DNA from: Nocardioides thalensis
GTDB lineage: Bacteria; Actinomycetota; Actinomycetes; Propionibacteriales; Nocardioidaceae
Assembly (NCBI RefSeq): GCF_013410655.1
Contig: NZ_JACCFP010000001.1
Coordinates: 1-64,000, forward strand
DNA: 64,000 bases
Direction of reading: 5' to 3'
The translations under genes and the position numbers were made by a program. The notes under the pieces are model-generated. The model searched no databases, was not told where the DNA came from, and saw only the letters and a list, made by a program, of their open reading frames with translations. This document shows, piece after piece, positions 6,318-14,257 of the stretch; within the stretch, counting starts at the first letter, position 1, and each line of letters begins with the position of its first letter.

Positions 6318-8849
6318 ATGCAGGAGCTGCTCGACCTGGCCGTGGACCAGCCTGTCGAGGCGCGAAGGCGCGCCGAGGAGGTGCTCGCCCGCGACCCGGA
6401 GCCCATTGAGCTGTCCTACGCAAGTCAAGCCCTCGGGATCGTGCTGCGTGATACCGGCCAGGTCGAAGAGGCGATTGCGGCGCTGCGAGTCGCGCTCCGC
6501 GCGGCCTATCGAGCCGGCGTGGATGATCGCACCCGCGACGTGCGGGCGACACTTGGCGTGGCACTAGCCCTCGGTGGTCGCACCAGCCAGGCCCTGCGCC
6601 AGTTGGACGCGGCCCGCGACGGTGCGACGGGCGAGCTCGCAGCGAGAATCACGATGCGCCAGGCGGGAGTTTTGTCCATGTTGGGCCGCGACCGCGAGGC
6701 CGCGCCCGCCCTGCGCTCCGTTCTAGCGGTTCTCCAGGAATCGGGAGACCGACCTTGGGAGGCGAAGACCAGAGCATGGCTCAGTGCTGTTGAGCTTCGG
6801 CTCGGTCGCATCGACGCCGCAGAAGCCGAGATCGTCAAGGCGTTAGAGATTCTCGCCGCCGGAGGATCTGCGGTGGACCGCCTTGCGGGCCTCGGCAACC
6901 TCGCCTTGATCGCGGTCGCCCGAGGTGACATCGCTACGGGACTGAAGCGCTACGAAGAAGCGCTTCGGTTTCAGGAAGGCGCCGCAATCCCACCACGCCT
7001 CGACGAACTTTGGAGTATCTCCGACGCATATCTCGCAGCGGGTATGGCCGCCGAGGCCGTCCGCCTCCTGGATGGCTTCACGGGTCACGTTGGATCGCTT
7101 GATCGGGCTGAGTACGACCTCGCAATCGCTCGGGCGCGATTGGCCAATGCGGAGCCGGAAGTTGCACTCGCCGCGGCCCGTCGCGCCGATGTTCTCTTTC
7201 GCCGTCACAAGCAGTGGTGGCATTCGAGGCGCGCGCGACTCGCGATGGTCACCGCTCGGTTTGCGTTGGGCGACGGGGGTGAATTAGCGGTGGAAGCGGC
7301 TGCCGTCGCAAGGGCGCTTGATCGAGAACGCTCTGCGGAAGCGCCTGTCGCCCTCACCCTCGCCGGACGGATCGCTAGCGGCGAGGCTGGGCGGAAGCTG
7401 TGGGGGAGAGCTGCGACCTACCGCTGGCATCCCAACGGCCTGACCCGCGCCAGCGCTTGGTTCGCGCAGGCGTTAGATCGTGAAGCGTTTGGATCAGGCG
7501 CAGCTGTGCTGCGCGCGTGCGGAGCGGGACTGGATGCTCTGGACGAGCACCGACGCCTAATGGGTAGTTCTGAGCTCCGGGCACTTGCTACCACCCACGG
7601 TCGCGAGCTGACGACGATCGCGTTGCGGCACGCGGCCCACGACCCGCGGACGCTGCTCCGGTGGAGCGAGCGCACCAGGGCGACAGCGCTCGCGCAGCCG
7701 CCCGCTACATCGAACGCGGCGACGATTCCGGAATCGTTGGCCGCACTCCGCGACAACGGGCGCCAGCTCGCTGAGGCCCGCCAGGCGGGAGAGCCCACCG
7801 AGCAACTTGAGAAGGAGCGGCTCCGGCTGGAGCGGGCGGTGCGGGCCGAGCACCACACCCTGGCGCCCGGCAGCGAGGAGGCGCAGCGACCCGCCTCAGC
7901 CGAGGAGGTCGTGGCCGGTGTCGGCGACGGCTGCCTGGTCGAGCTGGTCGACGTCGACGGGGTGATCCATGTCCTCGTCGTGCACAACGGGCGGGTGCGC
8001 CGCCGGATCGCCGGCACCACCGCGGAGGTGGCCGACCTCCTCGGCCCGACCGCGATGCTGATGCGACGGGCATCGCGCGGTCGACCGTCGTCCATGGACG
8101 ACCTCGCGCGGCAGCTGCAGGAGACGGCACTGGGAGAGGCGGCCCGGCTGATCCCGGACGGGCCGGTCGTCCTGTCCCCGACCGCCCGCCTGCACGGCGT
8201 CCCGTGGGCGCTGCTGCCGGTCCTGGCCGACCGCCCGTTCAGCGTGGTGCCGTCGGCGGGGCAGTGGCTCCGCGCGAGGTCGGTACGGCGACCGCGGGCC
8301 CGCCGTACGGCTCTGGTCGCCGGTCCGGGGCTCGCGTCCGGCGGCGCGGAGGTGCCCGAGCTCGCGAAGCGCTACCCCGATGCGCTGCTCCTCGACGGCA
8401 AGGACGCCGAGGTCGAGGCGACCCTGAAGGCCATCGACGGCGCCGACCTCGTGCACCTCGCCGCGCACGGCCGGTTCCGCGCCGACAGCCCGCTCTTCTC
8501 CGCGCTCGAGCTCGCCGACGGCCCGCTCGTCGTGCACGACCTCGAGCGCCTCGGGCGGGCGCCGTACCGCGTCGTGCTCTCCGCCTGCGAGTCCGGCGTC
8601 CTCGCCCCGGTCGGTGCCGAGGAGGTCCTCGGCCTTGCCGCGGCGCTGATCTCGCTGGGCACGTCCGGCCTGGTGTGCAGCGTCGCCGACGTCAACGACG
8701 ACGCGACCGCTCGGCTGATGGTGCGGCTGCACGACGAGCTCGCGGCCGGCGCGGATCCGGCGACCGCGCTGCACGTCACCCGTCGGGCGATGGCCGACGA
8801 CCCAGTCGCCGCCGCCACCGCTGCGGCGTTCGTCGCGCTCGGCGCCTGA
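6318..8849 (+). CDS. TPR-CHAT domain protein (caspase-like protease)
   Basis: 843 residues from ATG 6318, which has AGGGG seven bases upstream; GTG starts at 6303 or 6219 are possible. Residues 1 to about 450 are alpha-helical repeats of TPR type (ASQALGIVLRDTGQVEEAIAALR, then LGMxx-like pairs). Residues about 530-843 form a CHAT domain of the separase/caspase clan. The dyad is intact: His717 in LVHLAAHGRF and Cys757 in VVLSACESG. CHAT proteases are cytosolic and cleave partner proteins after activation (family knowledge). The divergent S8 protease and nearby ECF sigma pair are candidate partners. Its first two thirds have lower GC and rarer codons than the CHAT part, which could reflect transfer or fast evolution. 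Confidence 0.88.
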   Translation: MQELLDLAVDQPVEARRRAEEVLARDPEPIELSYASQALGIVLRDTGQVEEAIAALRVALRAAYRAGVDDRTRDVRATLGVALALGGRTSQALRQLDAARDGATGELAARITMRQAGVLSMLGRDREAAPALRSVLAVLQESGDRPWEAKTRAWLSAVELRLGRIDAAEAEIVKALEILAAGGSAVDRLAGLGNLALIAVARGDIATGLKRYEEALRFQEGAAIPPRLDELWSISDAYLAAGMAAEAVRLLDGFTGHVGSLDRAEYDLAIARARLANAEPEVALAAARRADVLFRRHKQWWHSRRARLAMVTARFALGDGGELAVEAAAVARALDRERSAEAPVALTLAGRIASGEAGRKLWGRAATYRWHPNGLTRASAWFAQALDREAFGSGAAVLRACGAGLDALDEHRRLMGSSELRALATTHGRELTTIALRHAAHDPRTLLRWSERTRATALAQPPATSNAATIPESLAALRDNGRQLAEARQAGEPTEQLEKERLRLERAVRAEHHTLAPGSEEAQRPASAEEVVAGVGDGCLVELVDVDGVIHVLVVHNGRVRRRIAGTTAEVADLLGPTAMLMRRASRGRPSSMDDLARQLQETALGEAARLIPDGPVVLSPTARLHGVPWALLPVLADRPFSVVPSAGQWLRARSVRRPRARRTALVAGPGLASGGAEVPELAKRYPDALLLDGKDAEVEATLKAIDGADLVHLAAHGRFRADSPLFSALELADGPLVVHDLERLGRAPYRVVLSACESGVLAPVGAEEVLGLAAALISLGTSGLVCSVADVNDDATARLMVRLHDELAAGADPATALHVTRRAMADDPVAAATAAAFVALGA

Positions 8850-8864
8850 GCGAGCGCGCTCAGG
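8845..8864. terminator. Hairpin spanning both stop codons of convergent genes
   Basis: CCTGAGCG (8845-8852) pairs with CGCTCAGG (8857-8864) across a 4-base loop. The stem contains TGA of the CHAT gene and the stop of the convergent EEP gene, only 10 bp apart. There is no T-run, as is common in this phylum. Confidence 0.5.
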
Positions 8865-9654
8865 GCCGCGGCACGAGCGCGCGGACCACCATCACGTCGT
8901 GGTCGGTGTAGGTCGCCGGCTCGATCTCGAGCGTCGGGGCGAGGAGGTCGCCGTACGCGTGCTGGATGCCGGGCGCCTGCGTCGCCGCCGCGTCGGTGAG
9001 CGTCCAGAAGCCCTCCGGGGCGCACGACGAGCGACGGTTCACGTCGCCGGCGAAGATCGCCGGCCGCTCGCGCGCGGCGAGGAGCGCGGAGAGCTCGCGG
9101 CACTGCGTGGAGTTCGTCGACGCCGGGTCCTCGCCGTCGGTCGAGAGGTGGCTGGTGCACACGTCGATCCGGCGTGCGGTCGTCACGCACAGCCAGCGCC
9201 GCTGCTCCACACCGCTGAACCGCGAGTAGGCACCCTCCTCGCTGCTGCGGATCGCCTCCTTGGTCAGCACAGCGTTGACGAACACGCCGCGCGCACCGGG
9301 GTTGCGGCACACGAACGGCGCGCCGCCGTAGATGATCGTGGTGAACCGGAAGTGGTAGCCGGTGCGCTCGGCGATCTCCTCGACGTCACCGCTGCACGCC
9401 TCGTTGAGGGTCACCGCGTTGACGTCGTTGGCGAGGATCCGCTCGACCGCCTCGTCGACCACCTTGGGGTACTGCGTCCCGGGGAAGCACCGGGCGGCGC
9501 CGCTCAGGCACAGGTTCATCTGGAGCAGGGAGTAGGGGGCTCCGACGGTCGGCGCGCCCGCCGGCCGGCCGTCCTCGGCGTGCGCGGCTGAGAACCCCGG
9601 GAGGAGAGCGAGAACGAGCAGGCTGGCGACGGACAACAGCCGAGTCAGAGTCAT
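8860..9654 (-). CDS. Secreted endonuclease/exonuclease/phosphatase-fold enzyme
   Basis: 264 residues starting at ATG 9654. The N-terminus is a signal peptide (MTLTRLLSVASLLVLALLPG, cleavage after AHA). EEP-fold motifs are present: QMNLCLSG, LNEAC with the metal-binding Glu, CTSHLSTDG, AGDVNRR and the terminal DHDVMV with catalytic His. Members cleave phosphodiesters in nucleic acids or phospholipids; the substrate cannot be told here. Several cysteines suggest disulfides outside the cell. The start leaves 130 bp to the divergent phzE-like gene. Confidence 0.75.
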   Translation of the reverse strand: MTLTRLLSVASLLVLALLPGFSAAHAEDGRPAGAPTVGAPYSLLQMNLCLSGAARCFPGTQYPKVVDEAVERILANDVNAVTLNEACSGDVEEIAERTGYHFRFTTIIYGGAPFVCRNPGARGVFVNAVLTKEAIRSSEEGAYSRFSGVEQRRWLCVTTARRIDVCTSHLSTDGEDPASTNSTQCRELSALLAARERPAIFAGDVNRRSSCAPEGFWTLTDAAATQAPGIQHAYGDLLAPTLEIEPATYTDHDVMVVRALVPRP

Positions 9655-9784
9655 GGGGAACAGCCAACCGACGACGTACGCCGACCGGAAGGTGCTGCGA
9701 CGTACGTTCACCGACTCCTCACCTCGTGGTCCGCGCAGCGAATCCCGGCGGCGCGCAACCACCGGGGCAGCCTAGGCTTCCGGC

Positions 9785-11716
9785 ATGACTGCACCCACCA
9801 CCTCTGCCCGGGACGCCATCGCCGCGATCCAGGGGCACGAGGCGTGGGCGATCATCCGGCGCTCCACCCGGGCCAAGGACCGCGACACGGTCGGCGTCCT
9901 CGGCGGCCGGCGGTGGGTGGCCGACTCGATCACCGACATCCCGCTCGAGCAGGGACCGCCGGCCGAGGGACGGCAGTGCGACCGGCTCGTGGCGGTGCCC
10001 TTCCGGCAGGTCGCCGAGCGCGGGTTCCAGGCGCACGACGACGGCACCCCGTTGGTGGTGGTCGACGTGGAGACCGAGCTGGAGTACTCCGTCGCCGACG
10101 TCATCGACGCGATCGACGACACCGGCATCGACTTCGCCGACCGCGGCGGCTTCGACGTCGGTGACGACGACTACGCCAAGATCGTCGAGAAGATCATCAA
10201 GGACGAGATCGGCCAGGGCGAGGGCGCCAACCTCGTCGTCGGCCGCCACTACCGCGCGGTCGTCGCCGACTGGAGCGCCGAGAAGGCGCTGACCGTCTTC
10301 CGCCGGCTGCTGGAGCGCGAGCGCGGCGCCTACTGGACGTTCCTGTTCTTCACCGGCGACCGCTACCTCGTCGGCGCCAGCCCGGAGCGGCACGTCTCCG
10401 TGCACGGCGGCGACGTACGGATGAACCCGATCTCCGGGACGTTCCGCGTGCGCCCGCCCGAGGGCGACGACCGCGGTGTGCAGCCTCGGCTGATGGAGTT
10501 CCTGCGCGACCAGAAGGAGATCTACGAGCTCTTCATGGTCGTCGACGAGGAGCTGAAGATGATGTGCGACATCTGCAACGAGGGCGGCCAGGTGCTCGGG
10601 CCGTTCCTCAAGCCGATGACCCACCTCATCCACACCGAGTACCTCCTCGCCGGCCGCACCAACCGCGACGTCCGCGAGGTCCTGCGCGACACGATGTACG
10701 CCGCCACGGTCACCGGGTCGCCCGTCGAGAACGCGTGCCGGCTCATCAAGGAGTACGAGCCCGAGGGCCGCGGCTACTACGGCGCCGCGCTCGCGATCTT
10801 CGGCCGCGACGCGGACGGCGAGCCGGTCGTCGACAGCCCGATCGTCATCCGCACCGCCGACGTCGACCTCGAGGGACGGCTCAAGGTGACGGCCGGCGCC
10901 ACCCTGGTGCGCGACTCCGACCCGGCCTACGAGGTCGCCGAGACCCATGCCAAGGCCGGCGGCATCCTGTCGGCTTTCGGGCTGGTGCCCCCAGCGCCCG
11001 AGCACGGCGTCGACCTCGCCGAGCTGGTCGCCGACGAGGACGTGCTGATCGCGCTCAACTCCCGCAACCGTCGTCTCTCCGGGTTCTGGCTCGACGACCA
11101 GGCCGGCACGCCGCCCGACCCGCGACTGGCCGGCAAGAGCGTCGTCATCCTCGACAACGCCGACGACTTCGTGAACATGCTGCGTCACCTGCTCGCGCGG
11201 ATGGGCATGACCACCAGCGTCGTACGCCACGAGGACTACGCCCCCGGCTCCCTCGACGGCCACGACCTCGTCATCGTCGGCCCCGGCCCCGGCGACCCGC
11301 GCGACGGCGACGACGCGAAGGTCGCGACCGTGCGCACGGCGGTCGACGAGCTGCTGGCCGCCGAGCGGCCGTTCCTCGCCGTCTGCCTGGGCCACCAGAC
11401 CCTGTGCCAGCGGCTCGGCATCCCGCTCTCCTACAAGGACATCGTCTTCCAGGGCACCCAGTCGGAGGTCACCGTCAACGGCCGTCGCGAGCGGGTGGGT
11501 TTCTACAACACGTTCGTGGGCCGGGCGGACGACGCCGATCTCCCGGCCGGCGTCAGCGTCGAGGCCGACCCGCAGTCCGGCGACGTCAACGCCCTCGCCG
11601 GGCCGCACTACCGCGGTGTGCAGTTCCACGCCGAGTCGGTGCTCACCGAGCACGGCTTCGACATCGTGCACGACCTCGTCTGCGCGATCCTGCTTCCGGA
11701 TGGGCCACCCGCCTGA
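9785..11716 (+). CDS. phzE: PhzE-type ADIC/anthranilate synthase, fused synthase and glutamine amidotransferase
   Basis: 643 residues. The N-terminal about 430 residues are a chorismate-binding domain with ASPERHVSV, MNPISGTFR and VTGSPVENACRLI. The segment DEELKMMCDICNEGG with GPFLKPMTHLIHTEYLL is closer to PhzE than to TrpE. The C-terminal class I amidotransferase has nucleophile Cys in AVCLGHQTLCQRLG and the His/Glu pair in GVQFHAESV. PhzE makes 2-amino-2-desoxyisochorismate. No other phenazine gene lies nearby, so the product fate is unknown. The next gene starts inside this one (17-bp overlap). Confidence 0.75.
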   Translation: MTAPTTSARDAIAAIQGHEAWAIIRRSTRAKDRDTVGVLGGRRWVADSITDIPLEQGPPAEGRQCDRLVAVPFRQVAERGFQAHDDGTPLVVVDVETELEYSVADVIDAIDDTGIDFADRGGFDVGDDDYAKIVEKIIKDEIGQGEGANLVVGRHYRAVVADWSAEKALTVFRRLLERERGAYWTFLFFTGDRYLVGASPERHVSVHGGDVRMNPISGTFRVRPPEGDDRGVQPRLMEFLRDQKEIYELFMVVDEELKMMCDICNEGGQVLGPFLKPMTHLIHTEYLLAGRTNRDVREVLRDTMYAATVTGSPVENACRLIKEYEPEGRGYYGAALAIFGRDADGEPVVDSPIVIRTADVDLEGRLKVTAGATLVRDSDPAYEVAETHAKAGGILSAFGLVPPAPEHGVDLAELVADEDVLIALNSRNRRLSGFWLDDQAGTPPDPRLAGKSVVILDNADDFVNMLRHLLARMGMTTSVVRHEDYAPGSLDGHDLVIVGPGPGDPRDGDDAKVATVRTAVDELLAAERPFLAVCLGHQTLCQRLGIPLSYKDIVFQGTQSEVTVNGRRERVGFYNTFVGRADDADLPAGVSVEADPQSGDVNALAGPHYRGVQFHAESVLTEHGFDIVHDLVCAILLPDGPPA

Positions 11717-12272
11717 CGTCGTGGTGGTCGACCACCACGACTCCTACACCTGGAACCTGGTGCACCTCGTCGCGGGCGTGACCGGGGTGCTGCCCACCGT
11801 CGTCCAGCACGACGAGGTCGAGCCCGACGACGTGCTGCGCCACGAGTACGTCGTGCTGTCGCCCGGCCCCGGCCACCCCGCCGACGAGCGTGACTTCTCG
11901 GTCGGCCGCGAGGTGCTGCGCGACGGTCGCCGCCCGGTGCTCGGTGTCTGCCTCGGCATGCAGGGCATGGTCACGACGTACGGCGGCCGCGTGGACCGCG
12001 TCGGCCCCGCCCATGGTGACGTGGCGGCCATCGAGCACGACGGCGCCGGTGTGTTCCGCGGTCTGCCCGCCGGGTTGCGGGCCGTGCGCTACCACTCGCT
12101 CGCAGCGCTGGAGCTGCCCGACGAGCTCGTGGTCACGGCGACGGCCGACAACGTGGTGATGGGCGTGCGCCACCGCGACCTGCCCCAGGAAGGCGTGCAG
12201 TTCCACCCCGAGTCGGTGCTGAGCGAGCACGGCGCCCGGATGGTCGCGAACTTCCTCGCCGGGGAGCGGTAG
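11700..12272 (+). CDS. PabA/TrpG-like glutamine amidotransferase
   Basis: 190 residues starting at ATG 11700, inside the end of the PhzE-like gene. It is a class I glutamine amidotransferase: DHHDSYTWNLVH at the start, nucleophile Cys in GVCLGMQGM, His-Glu in EGVQFHPESVLSEHG. It should supply ammonia to the PabB-like protein encoded directly after it. The VCLGMQ in place of the usual CLGHQ is a small deviation at the nucleophile elbow. It could serve folate (4-amino-4-deoxychorismate) or the same specialised route as the PhzE-like enzyme. Confidence 0.8.
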   Translation: MGHPPDVVVVDHHDSYTWNLVHLVAGVTGVLPTVVQHDEVEPDDVLRHEYVVLSPGPGHPADERDFSVGREVLRDGRRPVLGVCLGMQGMVTTYGGRVDRVGPAHGDVAAIEHDGAGVFRGLPAGLRAVRYHSLAALELPDELVVTATADNVVMGVRHRDLPQEGVQFHPESVLSEHGARMVANFLAGER

Positions 12273-13559
12273 GTGGCCACCACGGGAGATGCGGTGGCCG
12301 CGTTCACCGATGTCGCGGCGGAGCACCGCCGGTGCGTCTGGCTCGACGGCGGCGGCGCCCGTGACTGGAGCCGGCGCCGCTCGATCATCGGCTGGCTGGA
12401 CGGCGACGACGTCTCGCTGACCTACGACGCCGCCCGCCGCGAGGTCACCCGTCACTCCGGCGATCGCACCGAGGTGGTCGGCGACGACCCGTTCGTGGTC
12501 CTCGAGCAGGAGTTGGCCGCGGGAAGCCCGAGCGACCAGTGGTTCGGCTACTTCGGCTACGCCTCCCGCCCCGATCTCCCCGCCCGTCCCGACGTACTCC
12601 TTCCCGACGCCGTCTGGATGCGCCCCTCCCACATCCGCTTCTTCGACCACGCCGAATCCGCCCCCATGGCTCGCCGAGATGGACACGATGGTTCGGAGCG
12701 CGAACCACGAGGCACAACTCGGCACGCCATGAGGGCGGATTCGACCCCTTCGACGTATGCCGCGGCGTTCGACGCTGTGCAGGGGCACCTGCATGCGGGG
12801 AACTCCTACGAGGTCAACCTCACCCACCGGATCACGACGGCCAGCGGCCTCACTCCGGCCGAGGCCTACCTCCGCCTGAGGGCGGTGAATCCCGCTCCGT
12901 ACGCGGGTTTCCTCCAGCACGACGTCGCGGGGGCGGAGGCCTGGCTGCTCAGCTCGTCGCCCGAGCGCTACGCGCTGGTGACCGACGACCGCACTCTCGA
13001 GACCAAACCGATCAAGGGGACGACGCCGCGGGGCGGCACGCCCGAGGAGGACGAGCGGGCGCGCGAGCACCTGGCGACTGACCCGAAGTTCCGGGCCGAG
13101 AACCTGATGATCGTCGACCTGCTCCGCAACGACCTGTCGATGGTGTGCGAGGTGGGGTCGGTCGACGTGCCCGTGCTGATGGACGTGGAGTCCTACGCCT
13201 CGGTGCACCAGCTGGTCTCGACGGTGCGCGGGCGGCTGCGCGACGACGTCTCGACCGTCGGGGCGCTGCGCGCGCTGTTCCCGGCCGGCTCGATGACCGG
13301 TGCGCCCAAGCTGCGCACGATGGAGATCATCGACGAGGTCGAGGAGACCCCGCGCGGCGCCTACGCGGGCGCGTTCGGCTGGGTCTCGGGCGACGGCCGC
13401 GCCGATCTCGGCGTGGTCATCCGCACCCTGCTGACCGCGGGCGACGGCAGCTACACGCTCGGCACCGGCGGCGGGATCACCGTGCGCTCCGACGTCGACG
13501 AGGAGTACGCCGAGACGCGCTGGAAGGCCGCGCGTCTCCTGCGGGCGATCAACCCCTGA
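12273..13559 (+). CDS. PabB-like aminodeoxychorismate synthase component I with palindromic insertion
   Basis: 428 residues, starting with GTG directly after the amidotransferase stop. Chorismate-binding motifs are clear: SSSPERYALV, ETKPIKGTTPRG, ENLMIVDLLRNDLS, GSMTGAPKLRTMEIIDE and LGTGGGITVRSDVDEEY. KPIKGT is the PabB-type signature (Lys in place of TrpE Ala). Residues about 128-157 are not family-like and are encoded by a 91-bp inverted repeat (12653-12743) that keeps the frame. The product should join chorismate with ammonia to give aminodeoxychorismate. No PabC lyase is next to it. Confidence 0.8.
   Translation: MATTGDAVAAFTDVAAEHRRCVWLDGGGARDWSRRRSIIGWLDGDDVSLTYDAARREVTRHSGDRTEVVGDDPFVVLEQELAAGSPSDQWFGYFGYASRPDLPARPDVLLPDAVWMRPSHIRFFDHAESAPMARRDGHDGSEREPRGTTRHAMRADSTPSTYAAAFDAVQGHLHAGNSYEVNLTHRITTASGLTPAEAYLRLRAVNPAPYAGFLQHDVAGAEAWLLSSSPERYALVTDDRTLETKPIKGTTPRGGTPEEDERAREHLATDPKFRAENLMIVDLLRNDLSMVCEVGSVDVPVLMDVESYASVHQLVSTVRGRLRDDVSTVGALRALFPAGSMTGAPKLRTMEIIDEVEETPRGAYAGAFGWVSGDGRADLGVVIRTLLTAGDGSYTLGTGGGITVRSDVDEEYAETRWKAARLLRAINP
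12653..12743. repeat. 91-bp inverted repeat inside the pabB-like gene
   Basis: Arms of 26 bases (12653-12678 and 12718-12743) pair with only two mismatches. Outer bases are CGAATCCGCCC and GGGCGGATTCG. A second short stem, TGGTTCG and CGAACCA, lies in the centre. The element is read through in frame, giving an Arg/Asp-rich loop with the motif DGHDGSEREPRG. No second copy was noticed in the window. Confidence 0.75.
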
Positions 13560-13580
13560 CGCGCGGCCTCCGGCCGGTGC

Positions 13581-14162
13581 TCAGCTGTCGGCGGTCTTGC
13601 TCAGCACCGTGAAGTCGGCGTCGAGCGCGACGTCCCACTCCTTGCCGTCGCGGTCGCGGACCTCGGCCTCGTAGGCCTCGCCCGCGTCGTCGGAGGCCTC
13701 GACCTGGAGCACGGTGCCCCCGCCGACCGCGGCGAGCGCGGCCTGCTCCGCGTCGGCCCGCTCGGCGTCGCCGAGCACCCGGTCGTCGGCGTCAGTGTCG
13801 TCGGTGTCCTCGGTGTCCTCGGTGCCGTCGTCGGCGTCCCCGGACTCGTCGCCGTCGTCGTCGCCCTCCTCGTCCTGGCGCACGACGTCGAGGTTCTCGT
13901 CCAGGGAGACGTCGAGCTCGGTGCCGTCCTCGCGACGGACCTCGACCTCGTAGGCCGCGCCCTGGTCGTCGCTGGTCTCGACGTCGACCGCCTCGCCGCC
14001 GCCAGCGGCCTCCACCGCCGCCGCGGCGACCCGGTCGCGCGCGTCGCCCTCGAGGTTGTCGTCCGCGGTCGCGGTCCAGACGGTCGCGCCGACGCCGAGC
14101 ACGGCGATCGTGGCGATGGCGGGGAGGAGGACGCGCTTGCTGCGGAGCTTCGTGGTGTTCAT
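13581..14162 (-). CDS. Exported protein with two PepSY-like domains
   Basis: 193 residues with an N-terminal membrane anchor or signal (VLLPAIATIAVLGVGATVWTA). Two PepSY-like units (about 45-100 and 130-193) share the pattern AYEVEV, ELDVSLDENLDVV and AYEAEV, EWDVALDADFTVL. They are joined by a very acidic Asp/Glu/Thr linker (EDTEDTDDTDADD) that may bind metal ions. PepSY domains often inhibit proteases or associate with sensor kinases. The gene lies 95 bp downstream of the kinase at 14258 in the same direction and may share its operon. Confidence 0.75.
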   Translation of the reverse strand: MNTTKLRSKRVLLPAIATIAVLGVGATVWTATADDNLEGDARDRVAAAAVEAAGGGEAVDVETSDDQGAAYEVEVRREDGTELDVSLDENLDVVRQDEEGDDDGDESGDADDGTEDTEDTDDTDADDRVLGDAERADAEQAALAAVGGGTVLQVEASDDAGEAYEAEVRDRDGKEWDVALDADFTVLSKTADS

Positions 14163-14257
14163 GGGTCGCCTTCTTCTCTTCGACGTGGTTCCGGACTGTG
14201 CGGTACCAGCCTGCGGGAGGGTCGCTGAACCCTTCCTGAACGCTCCTGAACGACGTT

